Of a stretch of 56,892 nucleotides of DNA, positions 8,583 to 16,453 are shown piece after piece. Source of the DNA: Geomobilimonas luticola (GTDB lineage: Bacteria > Desulfobacterota > Desulfuromonadia > Geobacterales > Geobacteraceae); the NCBI RefSeq assembly GCF_018476905.1, contig NZ_JAHCVK010000012.1, forward strand, positions 1 to 56,892, read 5' to 3'. How positions within the stretch are numbered: the first letter of the stretch is position 1; each line of letters starts with the position of its first letter. The position numbers were made by a program, and so were the translations under genes. The notes below the pieces were generated by a model, which worked only from the letters and a program-made list of their open reading frames with translations, ran no database searches and was not told where the DNA came from.

Positions 8583-8875
8583 GAATGTGCCGAAAAATAT
8601 GGCGTTGTAATAATCGGTGGAGTGGGTGCTCCAACGGGGGATAAATTCTGTTGAGGTTAAGATAGAAGTATAAAATAGCAACAATAACAGATAGATGAAT
8701 TACGTACTTTTTTGTATCTTACGTGCTATGACTACGTTATTTGGCTGAACGGTGAAACACCAGGACGCCATCATTTTGACAGTGAGTTTTCGGTGTCAAA
8801 GGTGTAGATGAAGAGTGCGTGGAAAAGAGATTAAGGTCGGGTGGACGATGTCGACCGGTTAATCCGACTCCTCAC

Positions 8876-8920
8876 AAAAAAACGCCGTGAAATCTTTTGT
8901 GTCAGATTTCGCGGCGTTTT
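8876..8920 (-). terminator. Rho-independent terminator of the sulfite reductase/ThiF operon
   Basis: On the minus strand AAACGCCGCGAAATC pairs with GATTTCACGGCGTTT around a ten-base loop, followed by a run of seven Ts. It lies about 55 bases past the stop at 8976. Confidence 0.92.
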
Positions 8921-8975
8921 AGCCGACACTGATGAACTGTATGTCAACTCCCGGAATGACTTCCAGGGACGGAGG

Positions 8976-9788
8976 TTATCGATCGATGTCCGTCTCTCCC
9001 AGCAGTATCCTGATCACCTGGTTGGCCTGGTGGGAGGCGGCAATGCCGACGCGGGGGGCCATGAGGCCGTTTCCCGGCCGGGCTTCGGAGGTGAGATCCC
9101 CCACGAGGTAGAGGCGGCGGGAAATCTTCCTGGTGGTGATGGCGTTGTTCGGGCCGTATCCCGCCAGCCCCGAGGCTGCCACCACCATGGTGTCCGCCAT
9201 GTTCGTGATGACGGAGTCCACCAGCATGCTCTTCATGTCCGCCCGGTCAAATGCTTCCACCACCACGCTGCAGCCGGCGAAGACGGTCGGGACGTTGTCC
9301 GGGGCGAGGAGGACGGGGTGGGGGGTGACGGTGACGTAGGGGTTGATGCGGCGCAGCGTTTCGCTGAGGGCTTCCACCTTGTAACGCCCCAGCTGGTCGA
9401 CGAAGTACTGCTGCCGGTTGAGGTTGGACGGCTCCACCACGTCGAAGTCTGCGATGACCAGCTCACCCACCCCGACCCGGGCCAGCGCCACGGCGACGGT
9501 GGAGCCGAGCCCCCCCACGCCGGCGATCCCGACCCGGGAACCTTTCAGGCGCTCGTAGACCCGGGGGGTGTGGCGGGCGACCAGCAGGTGCTCAAGCTCC
9601 TCCCGGGGTGGGATTTCCCCCCGCCGGATCAGGTACATCTCGTCCCCGTCGCTGACCGGGGTATCGGGGGGAACGGGAAAGCCGTTCAGGATGATCAGGT
9701 CGGCCCCCGGCTTGAACCGGTCACGGACGGTTTCGGCCCGTGTACCTTTTGCCACGTCGGCCTGCTGTTCGTTCACCTTTATCTGCAT
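8976..9788 (-). CDS. thiF: ThiF-family (E1-like) adenylyltransferase with fused N-terminal ThiS-like domain
   Basis: 270 residues, ribosome site GGAGAG. Residues 1-57 look like a ThiS/MoaD beta-grasp unit (LILNGFPV, SDGDEMYLIRRG) but run straight into the next domain, so no free Gly-Gly tail is available. Residues 75-265 are an E1-like Rossmann domain with the GxGGxG nucleotide loop at 90-95, ADFDVVEPSNLNRQQ at 113-127 and GLMAPRVGIAASHQANQ near the end. No CxxC zinc pairs are visible, as in the ThiF family-2 subgroup. Such proteins adenylate the tail of a sulfur-carrier protein. No thiS, thiG or thiH lies alongside; the neighbour 18 bases upstream is a sulfite reductase. A role in passing sulfide sulfur to a carrier for amino-acid synthesis is as likely as thiamine synthesis. 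Confidence 0.8.
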   Translation of the reverse strand: MQIKVNEQQADVAKGTRAETVRDRFKPGADLIILNGFPVPPDTPVSDGDEMYLIRRGEIPPREELEHLLVARHTPRVYERLKGSRVGIAGVGGLGSTVAVALARVGVGELVIADFDVVEPSNLNRQQYFVDQLGRYKVEALSETLRRINPYVTVTPHPVLLAPDNVPTVFAGCSVVVEAFDRADMKSMLVDSVITNMADTMVVAASGLAGYGPNNAITTRKISRRLYLVGDLTSEARPGNGLMAPRVGIAASHQANQVIRILLGETDIDR

Positions 9789-9806
9789 GGTTCTCTCCGG
9801 AAGCTG

Positions 9807-11105
9807 TCAGCCGAGCTGCCTGACTTCGGCAAGCAGGGCATCCATGTCGAGCCCTTCGGCGGTCTTTTCCCCCAGCCCCTCTTTCCTGGATCGATAGATA
9901 TCGAATCGGGGGGTGCGCTGGCCGTCATCTCCCGCCACCAGCCGGGAGGAAACGATGCCGATGTCGGCAAGCTGGGGCTGGCTGCAGGAGTTCTGGCAGC
10001 CGGAGAGGGCCCAGGAAAGCGACTCCGCTGCGGGCCCCATGGCGTCGACGACCTTGCGTGCCGCGTCCCTTGTGGGAGTGAGCCCCATGATGCATTCGTG
10101 GCTGCCGGGGCAGATGCGGAACGTTACCTTCTCTTCCCTTCTGTCGGCGGTAAAACCGGCCCGTGTCAGCTCGTTGCGGAATTCCTCGGGGTTGCTACCG
10201 GCCGGAAGGGTGACGGCCATGTTCTGGGCGCCGGTCACCATGAGCATGCCGCCGGCGCGGGTGTCGGCGATGTCGGCCAGGGTCCGGAGGTCATCGCTCT
10301 GTATCTCACCGGCGAAGAACGGCACCTCGATGGTTTCTCCATCCCTGCTGCCGGGGACGAGGGATTCGGGAAGCCCGGTGACGGGAGGGAGTTCTTCATG
10401 GGCGGAAGGGTCCGCCTCGATACGCCGGAGCAGTTCGTCTCGGCCTATTTCCCGCACCAGGTGCTTGAGCCGCTTCCCTGGGGGGGTGTGAGCCGCATAG
10501 ACCCGCAGGATAGTCTCGATCAGGGGGATGAGGCGCGTCTCTGCCACCCCTTCCGCCAGCAGGAATCCTTCCCGGGGCTCCCGCCCCAGTCCGCCGGCGA
10601 TCCAGACGTCGTACCATCCCTGTCCCTGGTCTGTCCGTACCAGCACGAGTCCCACATCCTGGATGAGGTGCCGTTTCCCCCCTCTGTCCGCCTCGATCCC
10701 GATCTTGAACTTCTTGGGGAGCCGCTCGAAGCGGGGGTTGCCGGTGAAATGCCGGTGAAGCCGGCGAGCGAGGTTTTCCAGGACCGGGAAACCTGCCGTC
10801 CCCTGGCTGTTGCAGGTGACGCCGCGGACCGCACCGCCGCAGGCGCCACGGGAGGTGAGTCCGGCCCGGCCAAGGGCTTTTTTCACGTCGGGAAGGTTCC
10901 CTTCTCCTATCCAGTGGATCTCCATGCTGCCACGGACCGTCAGGTGTACAAGGCCCCGGCCGAACTGCTCCGCAATCTCCGCAACGGCGCGCGCCTGCAG
11001 GGCGGAAATAGCCCCCGCCGGCAATTTCACCCGCTGCATGAAGTATCCTTCCTGGCGTTGCCGGTAAATGCCGTCAAGCCGGTATTCCGTGCCGTGTGTC
11101 GTCAT
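9807..11105 (-). CDS. Assimilatory-type siroheme sulfite (or nitrite) reductase hemoprotein
   Basis: 432 residues, ribosome site AAGGGA. It has two ferredoxin-like half-domains (VHLTVRGSMEIHW near 53; the second starting near 270) and the 4Fe-4S/siroheme signature C332-x5-C338 ... C370-x3-C374 (ICPGSHEC, SGCQNSC). The single-chain size matches the small assimilatory-type enzymes of anaerobes rather than DsrAB. It should reduce sulfite to sulfide using low-potential electrons in the cytoplasm; nitrite cannot be excluded from sequence. It leads a two-gene operon with the ThiS-ThiF fusion and is divergent from the two-component pair across a 349-bp gap. Confidence 0.86.
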   Translation of the reverse strand: MTTHGTEYRLDGIYRQRQEGYFMQRVKLPAGAISALQARAVAEIAEQFGRGLVHLTVRGSMEIHWIGEGNLPDVKKALGRAGLTSRGACGGAVRGVTCNSQGTAGFPVLENLARRLHRHFTGNPRFERLPKKFKIGIEADRGGKRHLIQDVGLVLVRTDQGQGWYDVWIAGGLGREPREGFLLAEGVAETRLIPLIETILRVYAAHTPPGKRLKHLVREIGRDELLRRIEADPSAHEELPPVTGLPESLVPGSRDGETIEVPFFAGEIQSDDLRTLADIADTRAGGMLMVTGAQNMAVTLPAGSNPEEFRNELTRAGFTADRREEKVTFRICPGSHECIMGLTPTRDAARKVVDAMGPAAESLSWALSGCQNSCSQPQLADIGIVSSRLVAGDDGQRTPRFDIYRSRKEGLGEKTAEGLDMDALLAEVRQLG

Positions 11106-11159
11106 CGTGCATCCCTTCCGTGGTTATGTGAGAATTAGAGTTAGACTGCAATGCCTGCC

Positions 11160-11257
11160 GTTTGTCAACAGGTTTGTTACGGCGGTTTATGGATGCTGCA
11201 GCAATTCCGGAGAAAAGCTGTACGCCATAATTATTCACGAATTCGAGTTTGTCAACA
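11160..11257. promoter_or_regulatory. Repeated GTTTGTCAACA operator candidates
   Basis: The 11-mer GTTTGTCAACA occurs exactly at 11160-11170 and again at 11247-11257, each with the small palindrome TTGTCAA. Just downstream, CAATTTAAGTGGTATTT (from 11256) is echoed by CAATTAAGTGTTATTT (from 11292). All lie in the A+T-rich gap between the divergent sulfite reductase and response-regulator genes. They could be activator or repressor sites for either direction; no protein can be assigned. Confidence 0.35.
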
Positions 11258-11375
11258 ATTTAAGTGGTATTTGTGCAATAGTATTTCACACCAATTAAGT
11301 GTTATTTATACGGCGTCATCCACGGGGGGAGCTTTCATGTCTTCCCGTATGGGTTACGGCAAAATGGAAAACGGG

Positions 11376-11391
11376 GGGCACGGCGTTTGCA
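11376..11391 (+). promoter_or_regulatory. Sigma-54 (-24/-12) promoter of the two-component pair
   Basis: GGGGCACGGCGTTTGC contains the consensus GGCACG-n4-TTGC with GG and GC ten bases apart. It is almost the same sequence as the element before the first NHL gene (13758). An extended -10-like TGTTATACT at 11413-11421 could give an additional sigma-70 start. Confidence 0.68.
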
Positions 11392-11454
11392 TATATTAGT
11401 TAAATGGTAATCTGTTATACTGATATATAGATGAAGCCGGGTTAAGGGAGCACC

Positions 11455-12132
11455 ATGCGCATTCTGGTTGTTGAAGATGATGTGAAAACCGCCGCCTACC
11501 TGCGGCAGGGGCTTTCCGAAAACGGGATGAACGTGAAGGTCGCCCATGAGGGGGACGAGGGGCTCAACCTCGCCCTCACCCGGGAGTTCGACGCCATCAT
11601 TCTCGACGTCATGCTCCCCAACCTTGACGGGTGGCAGGTCCTGAAGAAGATCCGGGAGCGGGGAAAAGAGACCCCGGTCCTCTTTCTGACCGCCCGGGAT
11701 GCAGTGCCGGACCGGGTCAAGGGGCTGGAACTGGGGGCCGACGACTACCTGGTGAAGCCCTTTGCCTTTTCCGAGCTCATCGCCCGCCTCAGGAATGTCG
11801 TTCGCCACGGCCCTGCCAAGCACGAGGATCTTTACCGGGTAGGGGACCTGGAGCTCGACCCCATCGGCCACACCGCCAAGCGCGGAGCAAAGCGGCTTGA
11901 CCTCACCCCCAAGGAATTCGCCCTCCTTTCGCTCCTGATGCAGCGGTCGGGGGAGGTGCTGACCAGGGTCCGGATCGCCGAGCGGATCTGGAACATGGAA
12001 TTCGAGAGCGACACCAATGTGGTTGACGTGCACATGCGGCGGCTTCGCGCAAAGGTTGACGACCCCTTCGAAAAGAAGCTGATCCATACGGTCCGGGGGG
12101 TCGGTTATGTCCTGGAAGAGCGTGAACCATGA
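11455..12132 (+). CDS. OmpR-family response regulator, CusR/CopR (heavy-metal) type
   Basis: 225 residues, ribosome site AAGGGAG. An N-terminal receiver has acidic residues VEDD near 6-9, phospho-acceptor Asp51 in IILDVMLP and Lys in YLVKPF near 101. A C-terminal OmpR winged helix follows, ending in HTVRGVGYVLE. The RVKGLELGADDYLVKPFAFSELIARL segment is typical of the CusR/CopR branch. Its last codons overlap the start of the kinase gene by four bases, so they form a pair. It is carried by a sigma-54-type promoter and sits directly upstream of the OmcS cluster. Despite the heavy-metal family label, the context suggests it may regulate extracellular electron transfer (inference). Confidence 0.9.
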   Translation: MRILVVEDDVKTAAYLRQGLSENGMNVKVAHEGDEGLNLALTREFDAIILDVMLPNLDGWQVLKKIRERGKETPVLFLTARDAVPDRVKGLELGADDYLVKPFAFSELIARLRNVVRHGPAKHEDLYRVGDLELDPIGHTAKRGAKRLDLTPKEFALLSLLMQRSGEVLTRVRIAERIWNMEFESDTNVVDVHMRRLRAKVDDPFEKKLIHTVRGVGYVLEEREP

Positions 12133-13559
12133 ACAGCAGACCGATCTTTCCCCGCTTTTCCCTCGTCAGCAAGCTGACGGTCCACTACTCCCTGTTCACG
12201 TTCCTGATCCTTCTGGCTTCCACGGTCCTGATGTACTGGGGACTGGTCAGCTCTTTCGACAGGCGCAATCACAGCTATCTTGATTCCCAGGTCCGGCTTA
12301 TCGGGGCACTCCTGCAGAAGGGTGACCAGGAGGCCTTGAAGAAGGAAGTCCTGTACGATCACCCCTCTGTCGAATACATCCGTCATTACGAAAGGGTTCT
12401 GGACGAGGGTGAACATGTCCTGCTGGAAACCCCGGCCATACGAAAGGTGCTTCCGCCGGAACTTTTCACGGCGGAGTCTTTCAAGGGGACTATGAAGGCG
12501 CAGCGGTTTGCCGACGGCAATCTGTACGTCCTGAAATCGGCGTGGTTCCCTCTGGCGTCGGGGGAGAAGCGGCTTGTGCAGGTGGCGCTGGAAATTTCCC
12601 AGGTGGAAAAAATCCGGGCGGATTACCGGCACAAACTCCTGACGGTGCTGATTGTGGGGGTCATTCTCTGCGCAGGCGCCGGCATCTTTATCGCGCGCCG
12701 GGACCTGCGGCCTCTCCGGGAGATTACGGAGACCGCCCGGAACATTACCGTATCCAACCTGGATGAACGTATCTACAAAGAAACGTTTCCCAAGGAACTC
12801 CAGGTGCTGGCGACGGCTTTCGACGGCATGCTCGATCGGCTCAACAATGCATTCGAAAGCCTTTCCAATTACAGCGCCAACCTTGCCCATGAACTGAGGA
12901 CCCCCATCAGCATCCTCATGGGGGAGGCGGAAGTGGCGCTATCCCGGCCGCGGAGCGCCGACGAGTACCGGCGGGTGATCGAGTCGGAACTCGAGGAATG
13001 CCAGCACCTCACGCGGCTGATCGAAAGTCTCCTCTTCCTCGCCCGGTTCGACAGAAACGAGATCGAACTGAAAGCTGAAGAGGTGGATGTCTGTGAACTC
13101 GTGGAAGGCATATGGGAATATTTTGGCCCCCTCGTCGAAGAGCATGGCATCACGTTCGAATGTACAGGGGAAGCTCTCCTGGCGGCAGACCGGGAACTGC
13201 TTCGCAGGGCTCTCGGCAATCTTATCCATAATGCCATCGTCTATAACAAGAAGAGGGGGAGGGTGACGGTCGCGATACGCCAGCAGGAAGACCGTTCCGC
13301 CGAAATCAGCATAAGCGACACCGGCTGCGGCATATCCCCCGAACAGCTTCCCCGGATATTCGACCGTCTCAACCGGAACGGCCGGTCCAAGCAGTTGTCA
13401 CCCATGTGGCCGGGGCTGGTGCTTCCCATCGCCAAGACGATCATGGAACTCCATGGCGGCACGATAACCGTCGCGAGCGAGCTGGAGCGGGGAACCACTT
13501 TTACCCTGCGGTTCCCTCCCCCTGTTGCACAGCCTTCCCGCAAGATGACGAAATCGTAA
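12129..13559 (+). CDS. Membrane sensor histidine kinase, CusS-like, with altered ATP-lid motif
   Basis: 476 residues: TM1 near 17-40, a ~125-residue periplasmic sensor, TM2 near 168-188, HAMP near 190-242, HisKA with phospho-acceptor His254 (LAHELRTPI), then the HATPase_c N box (NLIHNAIVYN) and D box (ISDTGCGIS). The G2 box is odd: where the family has GxGLGLxI, this protein reads WPGLVLPIAKTI, losing two conserved glycines or leucines without any frame break. The reading frame is otherwise intact and of normal length. ATP turnover may be reduced, or the change tolerated. It is translationally coupled to the response regulator and convergent with nothing. Confidence 0.88.
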   Translation: MNSRPIFPRFSLVSKLTVHYSLFTFLILLASTVLMYWGLVSSFDRRNHSYLDSQVRLIGALLQKGDQEALKKEVLYDHPSVEYIRHYERVLDEGEHVLLETPAIRKVLPPELFTAESFKGTMKAQRFADGNLYVLKSAWFPLASGEKRLVQVALEISQVEKIRADYRHKLLTVLIVGVILCAGAGIFIARRDLRPLREITETARNITVSNLDERIYKETFPKELQVLATAFDGMLDRLNNAFESLSNYSANLAHELRTPISILMGEAEVALSRPRSADEYRRVIESELEECQHLTRLIESLLFLARFDRNEIELKAEEVDVCELVEGIWEYFGPLVEEHGITFECTGEALLAADRELLRRALGNLIHNAIVYNKKRGRVTVAIRQQEDRSAEISISDTGCGISPEQLPRIFDRLNRNGRSKQLSPMWPGLVLPIAKTIMELHGGTITVASELERGTTFTLRFPPPVAQPSRKMTKS

Positions 13560-13576
13560 TCTTGCCGTAATCTTGC
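13555..13576 (+). repeat. Tandem 11-bp duplication at the kinase stop codon
   Basis: CGTAATCTTGC occurs twice in direct succession across the stop codon of the kinase. It is a short tandem duplication of no evident function. Confidence 0.6.
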
Positions 13577-13654
13577 CGTGCGGCATGTTCCGCACTTTTC
13601 TCCGCCACCCCGGTTTTATCCCGAAAAAACATCATCTTTTCTTTTCCTGTACCA

Positions 13655-13686
13655 CAAGGTCCCGATTCCGGGGCCTTTTTTTATTT
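13655..13686 (+). terminator. Rho-independent terminator after the two-component pair
   Basis: AAGGTCCCG, ATT and CGGGGCCTT form a hairpin followed by TTTTTTATTT. It separates the two-component operon from the electron-transfer cluster. Confidence 0.75.
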
Positions 13687-13757
13687 CGTAAAAATGCGAA
13701 TCATTCCAGCGGGTATTCGGTAAGAGGAGGGGGTCAGTGGCACATGCCGGTCGAATC

Positions 13758-13773
13758 GGGCACGGCAGTTGCC
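13758..13773 (+). promoter_or_regulatory. Sigma-54 (-24/-12) promoter of the OmcS cluster
   Basis: GGGCACGGCAGTTGCC matches TGGCACGnnnnTTGCw with GG and GC exactly ten bases apart, about 75 bases before the ATG of the first NHL gene. Sequence and spacing closely mirror the element at 11376. Confidence 0.7.
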
Positions 13774-13848
13774 AATATAAGGATGAAAAGAACGTGCATA
13801 ACGAACAAAAAGATTAACGGTAAATAACGATAAGGTAACCGCCAGACA

Positions 13849-14799
13849 ATGACGTCTCCCGCACGAAAACATATCCTTCTCATCCTGCTTTCCCTTGCTC
13901 TTGTTGTTCCGGTTCAGCCTGCCGGAGCGGAAGAGGTCAAGGCGAGCTTTCTCTATGCTCTTTCGGATGCAACCGGCACGATTCCTTACAACTGGGTGAA
14001 GCTGAGTGTCGACCCTGTCAAGCATGAAGTCTATGTCGTCAATCCCTCCGATCTCACCATCAGGGTGTTCAATGACCAGGGGATGGAGGTCTACAGCTTC
14101 GGCGATGACCTTTCCCTCGGATACGTCAGCGACCTCGCCGTGGACGAGCATGGCGACATGCTGGTTCTCACGTTGAAGGGTGAAAAGTATTCCCTTGCCC
14201 GAGCCAATTTCCGAGGCGACCCAAAGGGGACCATCGAGCTCAAGGATTTCCCCCCCGCGTACACCGAGGGGTTTTCCCCGCGGACTCTTGTGTACCGGGC
14301 CGGTCACATCTACCTGGTCGACAAGGAACGGATGAAGGTTGCGGTGGCCGATGGGGAGGGGCGGTTCGAGACCGGCTACGACCTTGCCCCCCTGCTGAAG
14401 GTGGAGGAAAAGAAACGGCTGGAGACCGATATGGTGGGGTTCAGTGTCGATTCGCAGGGGAACCTGCTCTTCACCGTGCCGACCACGTTTACCGCCGGCG
14501 TCCTTTCTCCCGACGGGAAGCTGAGAACCTTCGGGACCAAGGGGAGCACGCCGGGCAGATTCAACATAGTCGGCGGCATTGCCGCCGATGACAAGGGGTA
14601 CATCTACGTAGCGGATACTCTGCGCTGCGTGGTCATGGTCTTTGACCGGGAGTTCACGTTCAAGACCGAATTCGGCTACCGGGGGATCGAACCGGGCAAT
14701 TTCATCGCACCCATGGATATCGTAGCGATGGATGGCAGGGTATACGTGACTCAGAGCCGCAGTCGGGGAGTCAGTGTCTACCGCGTATCCGTGACGTGA
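13849..14799 (+). CDS. Secreted NHL-repeat beta-propeller protein, first gene of the OmcS cluster
   Basis: 316 residues with an N-terminal signal peptide (ILLILLSLALVVPVQPAGA). The mature part consists of NHL/YVTN-like blades, each with a pattern such as GIAADDKGYIYVADT and DIVAMDGRVYVTQS. There are no heme or lipid motifs, so it is probably periplasmic or extracellular. NHL proteins recur next to omcS-type genes in Geobacter, where their role is unknown; a folding, assembly or scaffold function is plausible. It sits behind the sigma-54-type promoter, and omcS starts about 130 bases downstream. A second NHL protein (27092) closes the cytochrome series. The gene itself is clear; its precise function is unknown. 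Confidence 0.83.
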   Translation: MTSPARKHILLILLSLALVVPVQPAGAEEVKASFLYALSDATGTIPYNWVKLSVDPVKHEVYVVNPSDLTIRVFNDQGMEVYSFGDDLSLGYVSDLAVDEHGDMLVLTLKGEKYSLARANFRGDPKGTIELKDFPPAYTEGFSPRTLVYRAGHIYLVDKERMKVAVADGEGRFETGYDLAPLLKVEEKKRLETDMVGFSVDSQGNLLFTVPTTFTAGVLSPDGKLRTFGTKGSTPGRFNIVGGIAADDKGYIYVADTLRCVVMVFDREFTFKTEFGYRGIEPGNFIAPMDIVAMDGRVYVTQSRSRGVSVYRVSVT

Positions 14800-14929
14800 C
14801 GCTGAACCGGCACACAAAAAGGGGGTGGTTAAAGGAAAACGGCCAACATCGGGAAGTACGTAACCAGCAGTATGGAAAGATCTGACGAAACGAAGAAACC
14901 AAACCATGAGATTACGAAAGGGAAAACAG

Positions 14930-16219
14930 ATGAAAGCATCGAAGATTGTAGTAGCCGCAGCAATGCTTACCCTTGCGGCCTCCGGCAGCGCCCTCGCTTT
15001 CCATGACGGCGGCGTCGCCACCTGCGACGGCTGTCACACCATGCACAACTCCCAGGGCGGCGCCCAGATGACGAAAAACGCCCTGGCTGTCGGCACCACC
15101 AACGCCTACCTGCTCCAGGGCTCCGATGACAGCTCCACCTGCCTCGTCTGCCACGGAAAGGCACCTGCTGGGAGCGGCTACAAGGTATTGGACCCGGCCG
15201 CTGCGGCTGGCGCTGCTCCGGCTAACTTCACCCCCGGCGGCGACTTCGGCTGGCTGAAAAAAGATTACACCTGGACACTTCCCCGCCCCGGCTCCAGTAA
15301 AGGTGAGCGCCATGGTCACAACGTCGTGGCGAACGATTTCGGCCTCGTTGCCGATGCTACCCTGACCACCGCCCCAGGCGGCACCTACCCTGCGGCAAAC
15401 CTCGGCTGCCAGTCCTGCCATGATCCCCACGGCAAGACCCGCATTATCGATGCCGCCGGCACCATGGCTACGTCGGCCCCCGGTACCTCGGTTCTCCCCA
15501 TCGGCGACTCCGGTTCCTACGGCGCCATGCCCGATGCCAACCAGGCTGTCGGCGTCTACCGCCTGCTGGGCGGGGCCGGCTATGCCCCCAAATCCTACGC
15601 CACGTCCCCCTTCACCGCCGCTCCTCCGATCGCCGTCGCTCCCAGCACCTACAACCGTGCTGAAACCACGACCGACACCAGGGTCGCCTACGGCAAGGGG
15701 ATGTCCGAGTGGTGCGCCAACTGCCACCAGGGTCTGCATAACGATGCCTACCCGACCAACCTCCGTCATCCGGCCGGCAATGCTGCTCTCATGACCAACG
15801 TGCTCGCCAACTACGCTGCCTACGTGAAATCCGGCGACCTCACCGGCACCAACGCCAATGCCTACAGCTCCCTCGTACCGTACGAGGAAGGGACTGCCGA
15901 CCGCGCCGCCCTTGTCCTTCATGCCAAAACCGACGGAACTGCCAAAAGCGGTCCGGACGCCACGAGCAACGTCATGTGTCTCTCCTGCCACAGGGCCCAC
16001 GCCACCGGTTGGGACAGCATGTCCCGCTGGAACAACAAGACTGAGTTCCTGACCGTAGCCGGCGACTTCCCCGGTATCGACGCCCCGACCCAGGAAGGGA
16101 AAGACTACGCTTCCGGCAGAACCCAGGCTGAGCAGAAGGGCTCCTACTACAACCGCGACAAGGCTGCCTTTGCCTATGCCCAGCGTTCGCTGTGCAACAA
16201 GTGCCATGCCAAGGATTAA
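14930..16219 (+). CDS. omcS: OmcS-type hexaheme outer-surface cytochrome c (nanowire subunit)
   Basis: 429-residue precursor from the ATG at 14930 (AAGGGAAAACAG before it; the ATG at 14906 lacks a ribosome site). The signal peptide ends ALA at 23, giving a mature protein of ~406 residues starting FHDGG. Six CxxCH motifs are present: CDGCH, CLVCH, CQSCH, CANCH, CLSCH and CNKCH. Length, the FHxGGVA N-terminus, TPGGDFGW, RVAYGxGMSEWCANCH, NLRHPAGN and the LCNKCHAKD C-terminus all match my recollection of Geobacter sulfurreducens OmcS, the cytochrome that polymerises into conductive filaments. His16 of the mature chain, which in OmcS filaments ligates a heme of the next subunit, is kept (CHTMH). 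It should be exported, assembled on the cell surface and carry electrons to Fe(III) oxides or partners. A strong hairpin follows the gene. Confidence 0.93.
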   Translation: MKASKIVVAAAMLTLAASGSALAFHDGGVATCDGCHTMHNSQGGAQMTKNALAVGTTNAYLLQGSDDSSTCLVCHGKAPAGSGYKVLDPAAAAGAAPANFTPGGDFGWLKKDYTWTLPRPGSSKGERHGHNVVANDFGLVADATLTTAPGGTYPAANLGCQSCHDPHGKTRIIDAAGTMATSAPGTSVLPIGDSGSYGAMPDANQAVGVYRLLGGAGYAPKSYATSPFTAAPPIAVAPSTYNRAETTTDTRVAYGKGMSEWCANCHQGLHNDAYPTNLRHPAGNAALMTNVLANYAAYVKSGDLTGTNANAYSSLVPYEEGTADRAALVLHAKTDGTAKSGPDATSNVMCLSCHRAHATGWDSMSRWNNKTEFLTVAGDFPGIDAPTQEGKDYASGRTQAEQKGSYYNRDKAAFAYAQRSLCNKCHAKD

Positions 16220-16262
16220 TGCGGTTGTGTAACATGTCACTTCATCGTCGTTCATGACGATA

Positions 16263-16295
16263 CGGAGGTGGTCCGGCGCTGCCGGGCCACCTCCG
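16263..16295 (+). terminator. Strong hairpin downstream of omcS
   Basis: CGGAGGTGG-x-CCGGC, a GCT loop and GCCGG-x-CCACCTCCG form a near-perfect 14-bp stem, followed by ACTTTGTTG, a weak T-run. It could partly terminate transcription or protect the 3' end of omcS mRNA, letting omcS be expressed above the rest of the cluster. Confidence 0.65.
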
Positions 16296-16453
16296 ACTTT
16301 GTTGTCCGGTTACCTCGGCGCCGCCCAGTGTGGCGAGGGAACCATGCAATGTGCTGGAGGGGAGAATCGGGCAGTGCGCTTCCATGGAGGGGAGTGTACT
16401 GTGCCATGACCGTAGGGTAGGTGACGGTCGGTAACCGTTGGAAAGGATTCCCC

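Noticed and set aside
8466-8684. 72-codon minus-strand frame upstream of the large secreted protein
   Set aside because: It overlaps the candidate sigma-54 promoter, lacks a ribosome site and resembles no family I know; a transposase fragment was considered but not supported.
8841-11138. 765-codon plus-strand frame across the ThiF and sulfite reductase genes
   Set aside because: It lies opposite two well-supported enzymes with full catalytic motifs and begins inside their terminator; it is a G+C-driven shadow.
13300-13559. Frameshift in the sensor kinase near the abnormal G2 box
   Set aside because: Sequence before and after the box stays in one frame with good family similarity; only substitutions explain the change.
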